A stretch of DNA of 64,000 bases from Flavobacterium frigidimaris (GTDB lineage: Bacteria > Bacteroidota > Bacteroidia > Flavobacteriales > Flavobacteriaceae), in NCBI GenBank assembly GCA_900129595.1, contig FQWG01000003.1, positions 186,001 through 250,000 of the forward strand. Direction: 5' to 3'. How positions within the stretch are numbered: the first letter of the stretch is position 1; every line of letters begins with the position of its first letter. The translations under genes and the position numbers were made by a program. The notes below the pieces were generated by a model that saw only the letters and a program-made list of their open reading frames with translations, made no database searches and was not told where the DNA came from. Shown piece after piece: positions 8,116-18,456 of this stretch.

Positions 8116-11100
8116 ATGAAACCAAACCTAAAAAACACATCAATTTTGAGTAGACTATTGATCATCTGCCTTTGTATTTTCAGTATTCCAATGGCTGCAC
8201 AAATCAAATACACGGATGGCAAGGACAGCTGGAATCCTAATTTGTTAGGAAATCACCGTGTAGCAGTAGTATTTTCCGGTACAGGAAATATTGCTAAAAC
8301 CACTATCGAATGGCGCAGAAGGGATGAAAACCCTGAACTCAAAAAAATTATTGTTCAGGATGCAGCAGGAAAAGAAATACAAAATACCAAAATCGAAAAT
8401 AGTAATAGAGAAAGCGGAACTATTTTCTTTGAACCTGTTTCAGGAAAAGGAACGTATTACGTGTACTACATGCCCTATATTGACGAAGGAACGGCCAATT
8501 ATCCTAAAGGAATTTATGCCAAACCCGAAAATAAAGCTGATCCACAATGGTTGTCTAAAATCAAATCTAATATGGCTGACAATTGCAGTGTTACAGAAAT
8601 TCAGAGTATAAATGCTTTTAATAGTTTTTATCCAATGGAAGTAATTGCAACAGCAGCAGAAACGAAAGATCTTATTGCTAAAAACAGCGGTAATACATTT
8701 TTGGTTTTCCCGGAAGACAGATTGTATTCAATCCGAATGAAAAATGATTTACCACAAAGATGGATTCAAAAAGGCGTTCAGAATACTTTTTCAGATACTG
8801 CTTTAAAAGGCGAATATCTTGCTTTTCAATTGGGCGTTTATGCTTTACAGGATTTAAAGAATGTAAAAGTTACTTTTTCAGATTTAAAAAATAGTAACGG
8901 AGCAACTATTTCATCAAAAAACATCAATTGTATCAATACAGACGGAGTGAAATATGACGGAAATCTTTTTACGAATACTGTATCAGTTTCAAAAGGAAAA
9001 GTACAGGCAATGTGGTGCGGAATCGATGTTCCTCAAACTGCCGCTGCAGGAACTTATACCGGAAAAGCGACTGTTGTTGCTGATGGAAAACCTGCAGTAA
9101 TCACACTTGAGATAACTGTAAAGAATGAAGTTACTAAAAACGGAGGAATCGATTCTCCGGAGAAAATGACACGCTTAAAATGGCTAAATTCTACTTTAGC
9201 CCAGGAAAATACTGTGATTGCACCTTATACGCCATTAGTTGTAAAAGATAGCGAAATATCTCTATTAGGCAGAAAATTGGTTTTAGGAGCAAATGGTTTT
9301 CCAACTCAGATTCAGACTTTCTTTACTTCTGAAATGACCACTACAAGTACAAAAGCAAACGATATTTTAAGCGCTCCTTTTGCCTTTCATTTTATAGATG
9401 CTGCAGGAAAAGAAACGGCACAATGGAAAAACTCAGGACTTAAATTCACTAAAAAAGAAGCCGGAACCGTTTCATGGGAAAGTACTTCTACTTCTCAGTC
9501 TATTCAAATGGATGTGAATGCAGCTATCGAATTTGATGGTTTCCTACATTATACCGTAAAAATTACAGCTCTTGAAGATGCTGCTTTCAATGATATCAAT
9601 TTTCAAATCCCAATGCAGCCTTCATCAGCAAAATACATGATGGGATTAGGTCAAAAAGGCGGTGATCGTCCTGCTGCTTTAGACTGGAAATGGGATGTGG
9701 CACATAAAAATCAGGATGGAGCCTGGATTGGAAATGTAAATTCAGGATTGCAATTTTCTTTAAGAGATGAAAAATACAGCCGTCCGTTAAACACGAATTT
9801 CTATTTACAAAAACCTTTATTATTACCAACTTCATGGGGTAACGACAACAAAGGAGGAATTACAATCACGCCAAACCAAAAATCAGTTTTGGTAAATGCT
9901 TACAGTGGAGCCCGCAACATGAAAAAAGGAGATGTGCTGTATTACAATTTTACATTACTAGTTACGCCATTTCACACGATAAACACAGATTTTCAATGGG
10001 ATACTAAATTCTATCACAAATACAGTCCAATCGATTCAATTGCCAAAACTGGCGCAACGGTAATCAACATTCACCATGCTAATGCCATCAATCCGTATAT
10101 TAATTATCCTTTTATTGAATTTAAAAAGATGAAAAGTTATATCGATGAAGCACATGAAAAAGGATTAAAAGTTAAGATTTACAACACCGTTAGAGAGGTT
10201 TCGAATAAAGCGTATGAGACTTTTGCCCTAAGAAGTTTAGGTCATGAGATTTATTCTCCGGGAAAAGGCGGGGGATTCTCGTGGTTACAGGAACACGTTG
10301 GCGACGATTATATCGCGGCTTGGTTTGTACCTGAAATTAAAGATGCTGCAATTGTAAACAGCGGTATGAACCGCTGGCACAATTACTATGTTGAAGGAAT
10401 GAACTGGCTAACACAAAATGTTGGTATTGACGGAATTTATCTTGATGATGTTGCTTTTGACAGAATTACGATGAAACGTGTCAAACGAGTTTTGACAAAA
10501 GACGGCCATCCGGGAATTATCGATTTACACAGTGCTAATCAGTACAATAAAAGCGACGGATTTAATAATAGTGCTAATTTATATATGGAACACTTTCCGT
10601 ACATCAATAAATTATGGTTTGGAGAATACTTTGATTATGAAAAAAATCAACCTGACTTTTTCTTAACAGAAGTAAGCGGAATCCCTTTTGGTTTAATGGG
10701 AGAAATGCTGCAGGATGGCGGAAATCCGTGGAGAGGAATGGTTTACGGAATGACCAACAGATTGCCGTGGAGCGATAATGCTGACCCAAGAAATATTTGG
10801 AAATTATGGGATACTTTCGGAATCAAAGGTTCTGAAATGATTGGATACTGGAGCGAAAACTGTCCGGTAAAAACGTCTAATGATAAAGTACTGGCAACAG
10901 TGTACAAAAAGAACGGAACAGCTTTGATCTCTATTGCAAGCTGGGCAGATACTGATGTAAAAGTGAAACTGAATATTGACTGGAAAAAACTGGGAATCAA
11001 TCCTGCAAAAGCAACAATCACTGCTCCGGAAATTACCCATTTTCAACCTGCACAAACTTTTAATGCAAAAGATGAAATACCGGTAACAAAAGGAAAAGGC

Positions 11101-11121
11101 TGGCTGTTGATTGTTAAATAA
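8116..11121 (+). CDS. Putative glycoside hydrolase, GH123-like/DUF6067 family
   Basis: A large secreted enzyme-like protein (1001 residues; signal peptide ends near MAAQ at residue 29). N-terminal beta-rich domains (about 30-360) precede a long domain with WLNSTLAQENTVIAPYTPL as in DUF6067/GH123-like N-terminal modules. A TIM-barrel-like part follows from about 640 (VINIHHANAINPYINYP). The segment GIDGIYLDDVAFDR puts Asp777/Asp778 at the end of a barrel strand, where catalytic acids are common. A small beta domain closes the protein. GH123 enzymes release beta-linked N-acetylgalactosamine; whether this divergent member does the same is unknown. It follows the cytochrome gene by 40 bp, suggesting one operon with the ASST and TsdA-like genes. 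Confidence 0.65.
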   Translation: MKPNLKNTSILSRLLIICLCIFSIPMAAQIKYTDGKDSWNPNLLGNHRVAVVFSGTGNIAKTTIEWRRRDENPELKKIIVQDAAGKEIQNTKIENSNRESGTIFFEPVSGKGTYYVYYMPYIDEGTANYPKGIYAKPENKADPQWLSKIKSNMADNCSVTEIQSINAFNSFYPMEVIATAAETKDLIAKNSGNTFLVFPEDRLYSIRMKNDLPQRWIQKGVQNTFSDTALKGEYLAFQLGVYALQDLKNVKVTFSDLKNSNGATISSKNINCINTDGVKYDGNLFTNTVSVSKGKVQAMWCGIDVPQTAAAGTYTGKATVVADGKPAVITLEITVKNEVTKNGGIDSPEKMTRLKWLNSTLAQENTVIAPYTPLVVKDSEISLLGRKLVLGANGFPTQIQTFFTSEMTTTSTKANDILSAPFAFHFIDAAGKETAQWKNSGLKFTKKEAGTVSWESTSTSQSIQMDVNAAIEFDGFLHYTVKITALEDAAFNDINFQIPMQPSSAKYMMGLGQKGGDRPAALDWKWDVAHKNQDGAWIGNVNSGLQFSLRDEKYSRPLNTNFYLQKPLLLPTSWGNDNKGGITITPNQKSVLVNAYSGARNMKKGDVLYYNFTLLVTPFHTINTDFQWDTKFYHKYSPIDSIAKTGATVINIHHANAINPYINYPFIEFKKMKSYIDEAHEKGLKVKIYNTVREVSNKAYETFALRSLGHEIYSPGKGGGFSWLQEHVGDDYIAAWFVPEIKDAAIVNSGMNRWHNYYVEGMNWLTQNVGIDGIYLDDVAFDRITMKRVKRVLTKDGHPGIIDLHSANQYNKSDGFNNSANLYMEHFPYINKLWFGEYFDYEKNQPDFFLTEVSGIPFGLMGEMLQDGGNPWRGMVYGMTNRLPWSDNADPRNIWKLWDTFGIKGSEMIGYWSENCPVKTSNDKVLATVYKKNGTALISIASWADTDVKVKLNIDWKKLGINPAKATITAPEITHFQPAQTFNAKDEIPVTKGKGWLLIVK

Positions 11122-11188
11122 TAACAATTGTCACATATTGTCTGTCATTTCTCGTTGCCCGAAATGACAAGATTACCAAAAAGTTTAA

Positions 11189-11264
11189 TGCCACAGATTA
11201 AAAAGATTAACACAGATTAATATTTAGATGGTTAAAAAAATCCTTTAATTTTTAATCTGTGGCA
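11189..11264. repeat. Inverted repeat of the GCCACAGATT family
   Basis: Arms 11189-11204 and 11249-11264 are perfect 16-bp reverse complements containing TGCCACAGATTAAAAA, with a further CACAGATTAA copy between. Just upstream, TGTCATTTC (11143-11151) and GAAATGACA (11161-11169) form a second small inverted repeat of the GTCATTTC family. Both families recur elsewhere in the window between genes. Confidence 0.75.
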
Positions 11265-11294
11265 AAAAAATAACCACAAAAATTAGCTCTCCAT

Positions 11295-14200
11295 ATGAAA
11301 CTACGACCATTTATATCTATTTTGCTTTTTGGAAGCCTGTTTGTCAACGCACAAAATAACCCCACTATTAAGGAATATAAAAAAGTATTCACTACCTATC
11401 CGTTTTCAGATCCCGATCCGATTCCGAAACCGGATACCAAAACATATCCGTATTTTCGTTTTGATGGTTTTACCGATAAACCTGTTCAGAAGGAATGGAA
11501 AGTTATTGAACTGGAGAACGATTATATCAAATTAACAATCTTGCCTGAAATAGGTGGAAAAGTCTGGTCAGCGATAGAAAAATCAACCGGAAAAGATATT
11601 GTTTACAACAATCATGTTATCAAATTCAGGGATATTGCGATGCGTGGTCCGTGGACAAGCGGCGGCGTTGAAGGCAATTATGGTATCATTGGGCACACGC
11701 CTAATTGCGCTACTCCTGTAGATTATACCACTATAACCAGAGAAGACGGAAGTGTAAGCTGCATTATTGGAGTATTGGATTTATTGACCCGTACTTCCTG
11801 GAAGCTCGACATCAATTTGCCAAAAGACAAAGCTTATTTTACAACCAACTCATTCTGGTTCAACTCAACTGAGGCTGAACAGCCTTATTATACCTGGATG
11901 AATACAGGGATTAAAGCCGCAAACGATTTACAGTTTATTTATCCCGGACAAAGTTATATCGGGCATAATGGCGAGCACAATCCTTGGCCAATGGACAAGA
12001 AAAATGGTAAAGATTTATCCTTTTATAAAAACAATAATTTTGGCGGTTATAAATCCTATCATGTCTTTGGGAAATACGATGATTTCTTTGGAGGATATTA
12101 TCATGACGAAGATTTTGGAATGGGAAGATATGGCAATCACGATGATAAACCCGGTAAAAAAATATGGATTTGGGGATTGTCGCAGCAAGGCATGATCTGG
12201 GAAAAATTACTGACAGATACTGACGGTCAATATGTAGAAGTACAAAGCGGAAGATTGTTTAATCAGGCGAGTGAAACCAGCAGTTTGACCCCGTTCAAAC
12301 AACGCTCTTTTGCGCCTTATCAAACTGATTCCTGGACAGAATACTGGTTTCCGGTAAAACAAACAAAAGGTTTTGTAAAAGCCAATAATTATGGTGCCGT
12401 AAATGTAAAAAACGAAAACGGCTGGCTGAAAATCTATTTTTCACCGCTTCAAAAACTAAACGAAAAACTGGAAGTTTTTGATAATGGAAAGAAAATCTAT
12501 TCTAAAGATATCTCAGTAAAAACCTTAGAAGTATTCAAAGATTCTATTCAGGTTGCTGTTGACGAAAATAAGTTGAGATTGACAATTGGCGAAAACAAGC
12601 TGGTTTGGAATTCTGCTCCTGAAGACGGTAACCTAAACAGACCTGTAGAAATTCCTAAGGATTTTGACCACGACTCCGTTTACGGATTATACCTGCAGGG
12701 AAAAAACTATATCAGTTTTAAAGATTACGTAAAAGCGGAAGAAAAACTAAAAGCCTGTCTGCAAAAAGATCCTAACTATGCTCCTGCCCTGTCTGATCTT
12801 GCTTCTTTACAGACTCGTAAATTGCAATACAACGACGCCGTCATTTCAGCAAGCAAAGCTTTGGCGATTAATACTTATGATCCTGCGGCAAACTATTACT
12901 ACGGACTGGCAAATTTACATTTAGGAAACAGCACAGATGCAAAAGACGGTTTTGATATTGCCGCTTCAAGCGTTGAATTTCGCAGTCCGGCTTATACAGC
13001 TTTAAGTACAATTTATTTTACTGAAAACGATCAGGTTAAAGCTCTTGAATATGCCGAAAAAAGTTTAGTAAACAATCAATACAATTTAGAAGGATTACAA
13101 TTGTTAGCGGTGCTCTATCGCTTGCAAAACAATTCTAATAAAGCTTCCGAGATATTAAATACCATTATAAAAGTTGATCCATTGAATCATTTTGCTGGTT
13201 TTGAAAAGTTTCTTTGGGAGAAATCAGATGCATCAAAAGGACATTTTACATCGCTTATACAAAATGAAATGCCGGAGCAAACCTATCTCGAGTTAGGAAT
13301 CTGGTACCACCATCTGAACCGTAATGATGAAGCTTTAAAAGTTTTTTCGATAGCGGCTCCAAATGCTGAAATTATATACTGGAAAGCCTTTTTAGAAAAT
13401 AAACCTGTCGATTTGCGTCAAATTCAACCCGGAATTAGTTTTCCTTTCCGTGGAGAAACTGCTGTAATTCTTGAAGATCTAATCAAGAAAAATGATCAGT
13501 GGCAATTGAAATATCATTTAGGACTGATCGAATGGAATCGCGATAATCTTCTAAAAGCAAAAGAATTATTTACGCAATGTGGTGCCAAACCCAATGATCC
13601 TGCTTTTTATGCTGCCAAAGCTTCATTATTCAAAGACGATTCGCAGTTGGTCATAACAAGTTTGCAACAAGCCCTTAAATTAGACAATCAAGGCTGGAGA
13701 TATCATAAACTGCTCGCAGAACACTACATCGTTCTCAAACAATTTGACAAGGCTTTGGCAATTACAGCACCATTCTATAAAAAGCATAAAGAAAATTATT
13801 TGATGGGAATGTTATATGCCAAAACGTTATTGCTGAATAAAAAGTACGCTGCTGCGGATGCATTCCTCACCAAACTCGACATTCTTCCGTTTGAAGGAGC
13901 AACTGCCGGAAGACAATTGTATCATGAAGCAAAGCTAATGCAGGCCCTGGCCGAAATGAAAAACAAGCAATACAAAAAAGCATTACAATTTATTGCTGAT
14001 GCCAAATTGTGGCCGCAAAATTTAGGTGTAGGAAAACCTTATGAGGAAGATATCGATGAAAGATTGGAAAACTGGTTAGATTATCAATGTTATACAAGCC
14101 TTGGCAATACTGATAAAGCAACACAATCATTACAGAAAATCGTCGCTTTCAATCCAAAAATAGACAATACCGTAATGAACTTTTTACCAGCCAATCAATT

Positions 14201-14390
14201 GGTTTCTGCGTGGGCAATCGAGAAAACATCTTCGGCACAAAAAGCAGAAGAATGGCTGCAAAATCAGGCAAAGTTATATCCTGAAAATAAAATCGTTCAA
14301 TGGTCTTTATTGGTTTACACTAAAAAACAATCGGATATATTAACTGCTGACGAAAAAGATGGTGAAGTTCGAATTATCGAAAAACTTTAA
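11295..14390 (+). CDS. DUF5107 domain and TPR-repeat secreted protein
   Basis: 1031 residues with a short signal peptide (ends VNAQ, about residue 20). The N-terminal half (about 60-430) matches the DUF5107 pattern, a galactose-mutarotase-like beta-sandwich: ELENDYIKLTILPEIGGKVW, GGVEGNYG.IGHTPN, and a Trp/Tyr-rich region. The second half (about 460-1020) is built of tetratricopeptide repeats (for example KAEEKLKACLQKDPNYAPAL and KALEYAEKSLVNNQYNLEGLQ). Proteins of this architecture are found in carbohydrate loci of Bacteroidota, but I know no firmly established activity. It is separated from the GH123-like gene by a 173-bp repeat-bearing gap and precedes the M1 peptidase in the same direction. 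Confidence 0.75.
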   Translation: MKLRPFISILLFGSLFVNAQNNPTIKEYKKVFTTYPFSDPDPIPKPDTKTYPYFRFDGFTDKPVQKEWKVIELENDYIKLTILPEIGGKVWSAIEKSTGKDIVYNNHVIKFRDIAMRGPWTSGGVEGNYGIIGHTPNCATPVDYTTITREDGSVSCIIGVLDLLTRTSWKLDINLPKDKAYFTTNSFWFNSTEAEQPYYTWMNTGIKAANDLQFIYPGQSYIGHNGEHNPWPMDKKNGKDLSFYKNNNFGGYKSYHVFGKYDDFFGGYYHDEDFGMGRYGNHDDKPGKKIWIWGLSQQGMIWEKLLTDTDGQYVEVQSGRLFNQASETSSLTPFKQRSFAPYQTDSWTEYWFPVKQTKGFVKANNYGAVNVKNENGWLKIYFSPLQKLNEKLEVFDNGKKIYSKDISVKTLEVFKDSIQVAVDENKLRLTIGENKLVWNSAPEDGNLNRPVEIPKDFDHDSVYGLYLQGKNYISFKDYVKAEEKLKACLQKDPNYAPALSDLASLQTRKLQYNDAVISASKALAINTYDPAANYYYGLANLHLGNSTDAKDGFDIAASSVEFRSPAYTALSTIYFTENDQVKALEYAEKSLVNNQYNLEGLQLLAVLYRLQNNSNKASEILNTIIKVDPLNHFAGFEKFLWEKSDASKGHFTSLIQNEMPEQTYLELGIWYHHLNRNDEALKVFSIAAPNAEIIYWKAFLENKPVDLRQIQPGISFPFRGETAVILEDLIKKNDQWQLKYHLGLIEWNRDNLLKAKELFTQCGAKPNDPAFYAAKASLFKDDSQLVITSLQQALKLDNQGWRYHKLLAEHYIVLKQFDKALAITAPFYKKHKENYLMGMLYAKTLLLNKKYAAADAFLTKLDILPFEGATAGRQLYHEAKLMQALAEMKNKQYKKALQFIADAKLWPQNLGVGKPYEEDIDERLENWLDYQCYTSLGNTDKATQSLQKIVAFNPKIDNTVMNFLPANQLVSAWAIEKTSSAQKAEEWLQNQAKLYPENKIVQWSLLVYTKKQSDILTADEKDGEVRIIEKL

Positions 14391-14413
14391 TTAAGCGCTA
14401 TTAGGCATATTAT

Positions 14414-14559
14414 TTTTAACACATAGAAACATAATTTATAAAGTAAGAGAAAGGCGTTTTACTCTCAATAAATCACATAATACTATGTGAAAGAATTGAG
14501 ATTTTTTTTGCAAACATCTTCAGTCTCAACTTAAAATCTATGGATCTATGTGTTTAAAA
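14414..14559. repeat. Inverted repeat of the AACACATAG family
   Basis: AACACATAG at 14418-14426 is mirrored by CTATGTGTT at 14546-14554, and an inner pair (CACATA 14474-14479, TATGTG 14484-14489) lies between. The element fills the gap before the M1 peptidase. The same word forms the terminator stem at 30620-30661. Confidence 0.5.
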
Positions 14560-14597
14560 ATACAGTTATCAAAAAAATAAACTTTACAAAAAATAAA

Positions 14598-16781
14598 ATG
14601 AACAAGCTATTTTTAAAATATTCCGTTTTGAGCCTTATCTGTCTGATAAGCCAAAAAACAGTGGCTCAGAACGCTGATTCAAACAAAGATCCTTTGTCAA
14701 TTTACAGAGTTACGGCATTAAAAGTAAATGATTTAGTGCACACCAAATTAGAGGTTTCGTTTGATTATGGCAAAAGATACTTGTACGGGAAAGAATGGCT
14801 TACGCTAAAACCTCACTTTTATGAAACTGATTCCCTTACTTTAGATGCTAAAGGAATGGATTTTAAAGAAATTGTCATGATTGATGGCAAAAAGAATATT
14901 CCGCTAAAGTATACGTATGATAACGAACAGCTTTTTATCACTTTAAACAGAAAATATAAAAGCACGGAAAAGTATACTATTTTCATTAATTACACCGCGA
15001 AACCAGAAGAACTAAAAACAAAAGGCGGTGAATCTATCACGGATTCAAAAGGATTGTATTTTGTAAATCCGGACGGAAAAGGCGATAAACCGGTACAAAT
15101 CTGGACACAAGGCGAAACCGAAGCATCTTCTTGCTGGTTTCCTACTATTGACAAACCCAATCAGAAAACAACATCAGAAATCGCAATGACTGTTGATGCA
15201 AAATATACTACGTTATCTAACGGTAAATTGGCGTTGCAAAAAGACAATAAAAACGGAACGAGAACGGACATCTGGAAAATGGAACAGCCCAACGCTCCTT
15301 ATCTGTTTATGATGGCAGTTGGTGATTTTAAAATATACAAAGACTCGTACAACGGCAAAGAAGTAAATTATTATCTGGAGCCCAAATATGCTCCTTACGC
15401 CAAGCAAATCTTCGGGAAAACTCCGGATATGATGAATTTCTACAGCAAAATGTTAAATGTAGAATATCCCTGGGCAAAATATGCACAAATTGTATGCAGG
15501 GATTATTTTTCAGGCGCAATGGAAAATACTTCTGCCACTTTGCATGGCGAATATGTTCAGAAAACAGCGAGAGAATTATTAGATGACAATCAGGAAAGTA
15601 CTGTAGCTCACGAACTTTTTCACCAATGGTTCGGCGATTATGTAACGGCAGAATCCTGGTCGAACTTAACAATGAATGAATCTTTCGCCACATTTGGAGA
15701 AGTACTTTGGCACGGACATGACGCAGGTCAGGATGCTGAAGACCGATCCCGTTATGAAAAATTACAAAACTGCCTGCGCTCATCCAAAGACGGAATAAGC
15801 CCGCCATTAGCTCGTTTTCATTATAAAAACAGAGATGATATGTTTGATAATATCAGCTACTCAAAAGGTTCTATCATATTATATGCCGCCAAAAACCAAA
15901 TGGGTGATGCCGCATTTTTTAAATCGCTGCATCATTATTTGACTACCAATGCTTATAAATCCGGAGAAACACACCAATTGCGTTTGTCGATGGAAGAAAT
16001 AACAGGAAAAGACTGGAGTCCTTATTTTAATCAATGGTACTATCAGGGAGGAAATCCAATCCTGAATATCGAGTATGGTTATACCAACGGAAAAGTGACA
16101 ATGGCGGTAAAACAAATTCAGGACAAAAGTGTTCAAACGTTTAATCTTCCTTTAAAAGTAGATTTTTATGTAAACGGAACTAAAATAACAAAGGATATTT
16201 TGATTGAAAAACGCGAACAGAATTTCAGTTTTGACATTCCATCCCAACCGGATTTTATAGATCTTGATCCGGATAAAATTTTGGTGGGTCAGGTTTTAGA
16301 CAACAAAAAAATAACCGACTATTTGTATCAATACAAAAAGGTTCCATCATATTATAATAGAATTGAAGCTATAAAATTTGCATCTAAAGATAAAAGCCAC
16401 GAAGCGCAATTGATCCTTCTTGCAGGTTTAGAAGATCAACAAGAGGATCTAAGAGTGCTGAGCATTAAAGCAATTGATTTAGCAGATAATCAGATTAAGA
16501 ATGCAGCAATTAAAACCTTGCTGAACATTGCCCAAAACGACAAAAAGACAATTGCCAGAGCAGCAGCAATTATAAAACTGGCTTCGACAAATGATAGCTC
16601 TTATAAAACCTTAATGGTTGAAAGCACTAAAAATCAATCTTATAATGTAATCGCTGCCGGAATATGCGGATTATCAAAATTCTCGACAGATGAAGCAGAT
16701 AAAGCTTTAGCAGCATTAGACGAAGACACCAAAAATCATGTAAACCCGCTGATCAAAAAATTTAATAATCAAAAATATTAG
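14598..16781 (+). CDS. M1-family zinc metallopeptidase (aminopeptidase), secreted
   Basis: Probable aminopeptidase of the gluzincin M1 family. I chose the ATG at 14598 (727 residues) because it gives a clean signal peptide (MNKLFLKYSVLSLICL...VAQ); the frame extends 16 codons upstream into repeat DNA. The exopeptidase motif GAMEN is present, followed by the zinc site HELFH (338-342) and Glu361 in the HEXXH-X18-E spacing. A C-terminal helical HEAT-like region follows (about 590-720). Within the locus it would trim peptides from glycopeptides before or while the GH109 and GH35 enzymes remove sugars (inference). No lipobox is present, so it is likely periplasmic or secreted. Confidence 0.88.
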   Translation: MNKLFLKYSVLSLICLISQKTVAQNADSNKDPLSIYRVTALKVNDLVHTKLEVSFDYGKRYLYGKEWLTLKPHFYETDSLTLDAKGMDFKEIVMIDGKKNIPLKYTYDNEQLFITLNRKYKSTEKYTIFINYTAKPEELKTKGGESITDSKGLYFVNPDGKGDKPVQIWTQGETEASSCWFPTIDKPNQKTTSEIAMTVDAKYTTLSNGKLALQKDNKNGTRTDIWKMEQPNAPYLFMMAVGDFKIYKDSYNGKEVNYYLEPKYAPYAKQIFGKTPDMMNFYSKMLNVEYPWAKYAQIVCRDYFSGAMENTSATLHGEYVQKTARELLDDNQESTVAHELFHQWFGDYVTAESWSNLTMNESFATFGEVLWHGHDAGQDAEDRSRYEKLQNCLRSSKDGISPPLARFHYKNRDDMFDNISYSKGSIILYAAKNQMGDAAFFKSLHHYLTTNAYKSGETHQLRLSMEEITGKDWSPYFNQWYYQGGNPILNIEYGYTNGKVTMAVKQIQDKSVQTFNLPLKVDFYVNGTKITKDILIEKREQNFSFDIPSQPDFIDLDPDKILVGQVLDNKKITDYLYQYKKVPSYYNRIEAIKFASKDKSHEAQLILLAGLEDQQEDLRVLSIKAIDLADNQIKNAAIKTLLNIAQNDKKTIARAAAIIKLASTNDSSYKTLMVESTKNQSYNVIAAGICGLSKFSTDEADKALAALDEDTKNHVNPLIKKFNNQKY

Positions 16782-16977
16782 GCAATTTCATGTTCAGGTA
16801 ATATTGCCTTACCATTAGTATTTTTTTTTAAATATTGTTTGTTGTTTGGGGCCTCTCTAATTTGGTTCATTAGAGAGGCAATCCAAAAAGTAAATAATCA
16901 ATTTGAAAAATTACGTATACAAAAACCTGATAATCCGTATTTAGAATATCAGTCACTCCAATAAAATTAATTCAATT

Positions 16978-18357
16978 ATGAAAGTTACTTTTTTAAAATT
17001 CATGTTAGTCGTGTGCATTTTGTTTCAGGGAACAATGGCATCGGCACAAATGATCAAGACAAAAACTCCTGCCCGTGCAAAAGGTCAACAAGATGTTTTG
17101 CGTTTGGCGACTGATCCAATTCCAACTGTTCGTGTTGCTTTTATTGGTTTAGGAATGCGTGGTCCGGGGGCGGTAGAACGCATGACACACATTCCCGGAG
17201 TCGAAATTGTAGCACTTTGTGATATGCTGGAAAAAAACACCCAATCGGCAAATGAGATTTTAACCAAACAAGGGCTTCCTAAAGCTCAGGAATTTTTTGG
17301 AGATGAAAATGCGTGGAGAAAAGTAACCGCTTTACCTAATGTCGATTTAGTGTATATCGCAACCGACTGGAAACATCATGCTATTATTGGCGTTCAGGCG
17401 ATGAAAGACGGTAAAAATGTTGCTATTGAAGTTCCGGGAGCCATGACCATGAAGGAAATTTGGGACCTTATCGATACTTCAGAAAAAACCCGTAAACATT
17501 GTATGCAACTTGAAAATTGCGTTTATGATTTCTTCGAACTGACTACACTGAATATGGCACAACAAGGTTTATTTGGAGAAATCCTGCATGCTGAGGGATC
17601 TTACATTCACGGTCTTCAGCCTTTTTGGGGCGAATACTGGAACAACTGGAGAATGGATTACAACATCAAACACCGTGGCGATGTATACGCCACGCACGGG
17701 ATGGGTCCGGCTTGTCAGGCTTTGAATATTCACCGTGGTGACAAAATGAATTTTCTGGTTTCTATGGACACCAAAGCGGTTGGCAATCCGGCGTATATCA
17801 AAGAAAAGTCCGGTCAGGAAATTAAGGATTTTAGAAACGGGGATCACACCATGACGATGATTCGTACTGAAAACGGAAAAACAATTCAGATTCAGCACGA
17901 TGTTACTTCTCCACGTCCCTACAGCAGAATGTATCAACTGAGCGGCACTAAAGGTTTTGCAAACAAATATCCGCTGGAAGGTTATGCTTTAGACGGTGCT
18001 GCATTAGGTGATGACGTAAAACCGAATCACGAAAAACTAAGTGCACACAAGTTTGTTCCTGAAGAAGTTAAAAAAGCTTTGATGGAAAAATACAAACACC
18101 CGATTGTAAAAAACATTGAGGAACAGGCTAAAAAAGTAGGCGGTCACGGCGGAATGGATTTCGTAATGGATTATCGTTTAATTCATTGCCTGCAAAAAGG
18201 GCTTCCGCTGGATATGGATGTTTACGATCTGGCCGAATGGTCTTGTTTAGGTCCGTTAACAGAAATATCACTCGATAAAGGTTCTGTTCCTGTAGAGATT
18301 CCCGATTTCACCCGTGGAGGATGGAACAAATTAAAAAAATTAGAGTTTTCAGAGTAA
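16978..18357 (+). CDS. GH109-type Gfo/Idh/MocA-fold glycosidase (alpha-N-acetylgalactosaminidase-like)
   Basis: 459 residues: signal peptide (to about residue 24), an NAD-binding Rossmann fold with GLGMRG (57-62), and the C-terminal dehydrogenase-like domain. Hallmarks of the GH109 enzyme of Elizabethkingia are conserved: LENC.Y, YATHGMGP (His240), GGHGGMDF and EIPDFT.GGW near the end. GH109 enzymes hydrolyse alpha-GalNAc through a redox-assisted mechanism with bound NAD. An ordinary secreted oxidoreductase of the same fold is the alternative, but the shared motifs favour GH109. It lies between the M1 peptidase and a GH35 beta-galactosidase, a combination suited to O-glycan removal. The gap of about 100 bp to GH35 suggests co-transcription. 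Confidence 0.8.
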   Translation: MKVTFLKFMLVVCILFQGTMASAQMIKTKTPARAKGQQDVLRLATDPIPTVRVAFIGLGMRGPGAVERMTHIPGVEIVALCDMLEKNTQSANEILTKQGLPKAQEFFGDENAWRKVTALPNVDLVYIATDWKHHAIIGVQAMKDGKNVAIEVPGAMTMKEIWDLIDTSEKTRKHCMQLENCVYDFFELTTLNMAQQGLFGEILHAEGSYIHGLQPFWGEYWNNWRMDYNIKHRGDVYATHGMGPACQALNIHRGDKMNFLVSMDTKAVGNPAYIKEKSGQEIKDFRNGDHTMTMIRTENGKTIQIQHDVTSPRPYSRMYQLSGTKGFANKYPLEGYALDGAALGDDVKPNHEKLSAHKFVPEEVKKALMEKYKHPIVKNIEEQAKKVGGHGGMDFVMDYRLIHCLQKGLPLDMDVYDLAEWSCLGPLTEISLDKGSVPVEIPDFTRGGWNKLKKLEFSE

Positions 18358-18456
18358 ATATTTATGGGTTAGTTAGTAGCACTAAGAGAGCGCAATTCAA
18401 AGTGCTCTCTTCTTTAGTTATACCAATTACCTGATTAATACTTAAAATAATAAAAA

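Noticed and set aside
15328..15807. Long antisense open frame opposite the M1 peptidase
   Set aside because: It lies wholly within a well-supported gene that has catalytic motifs in the other strand; the translated product has no recognisable pattern and is a by-product of codon usage.
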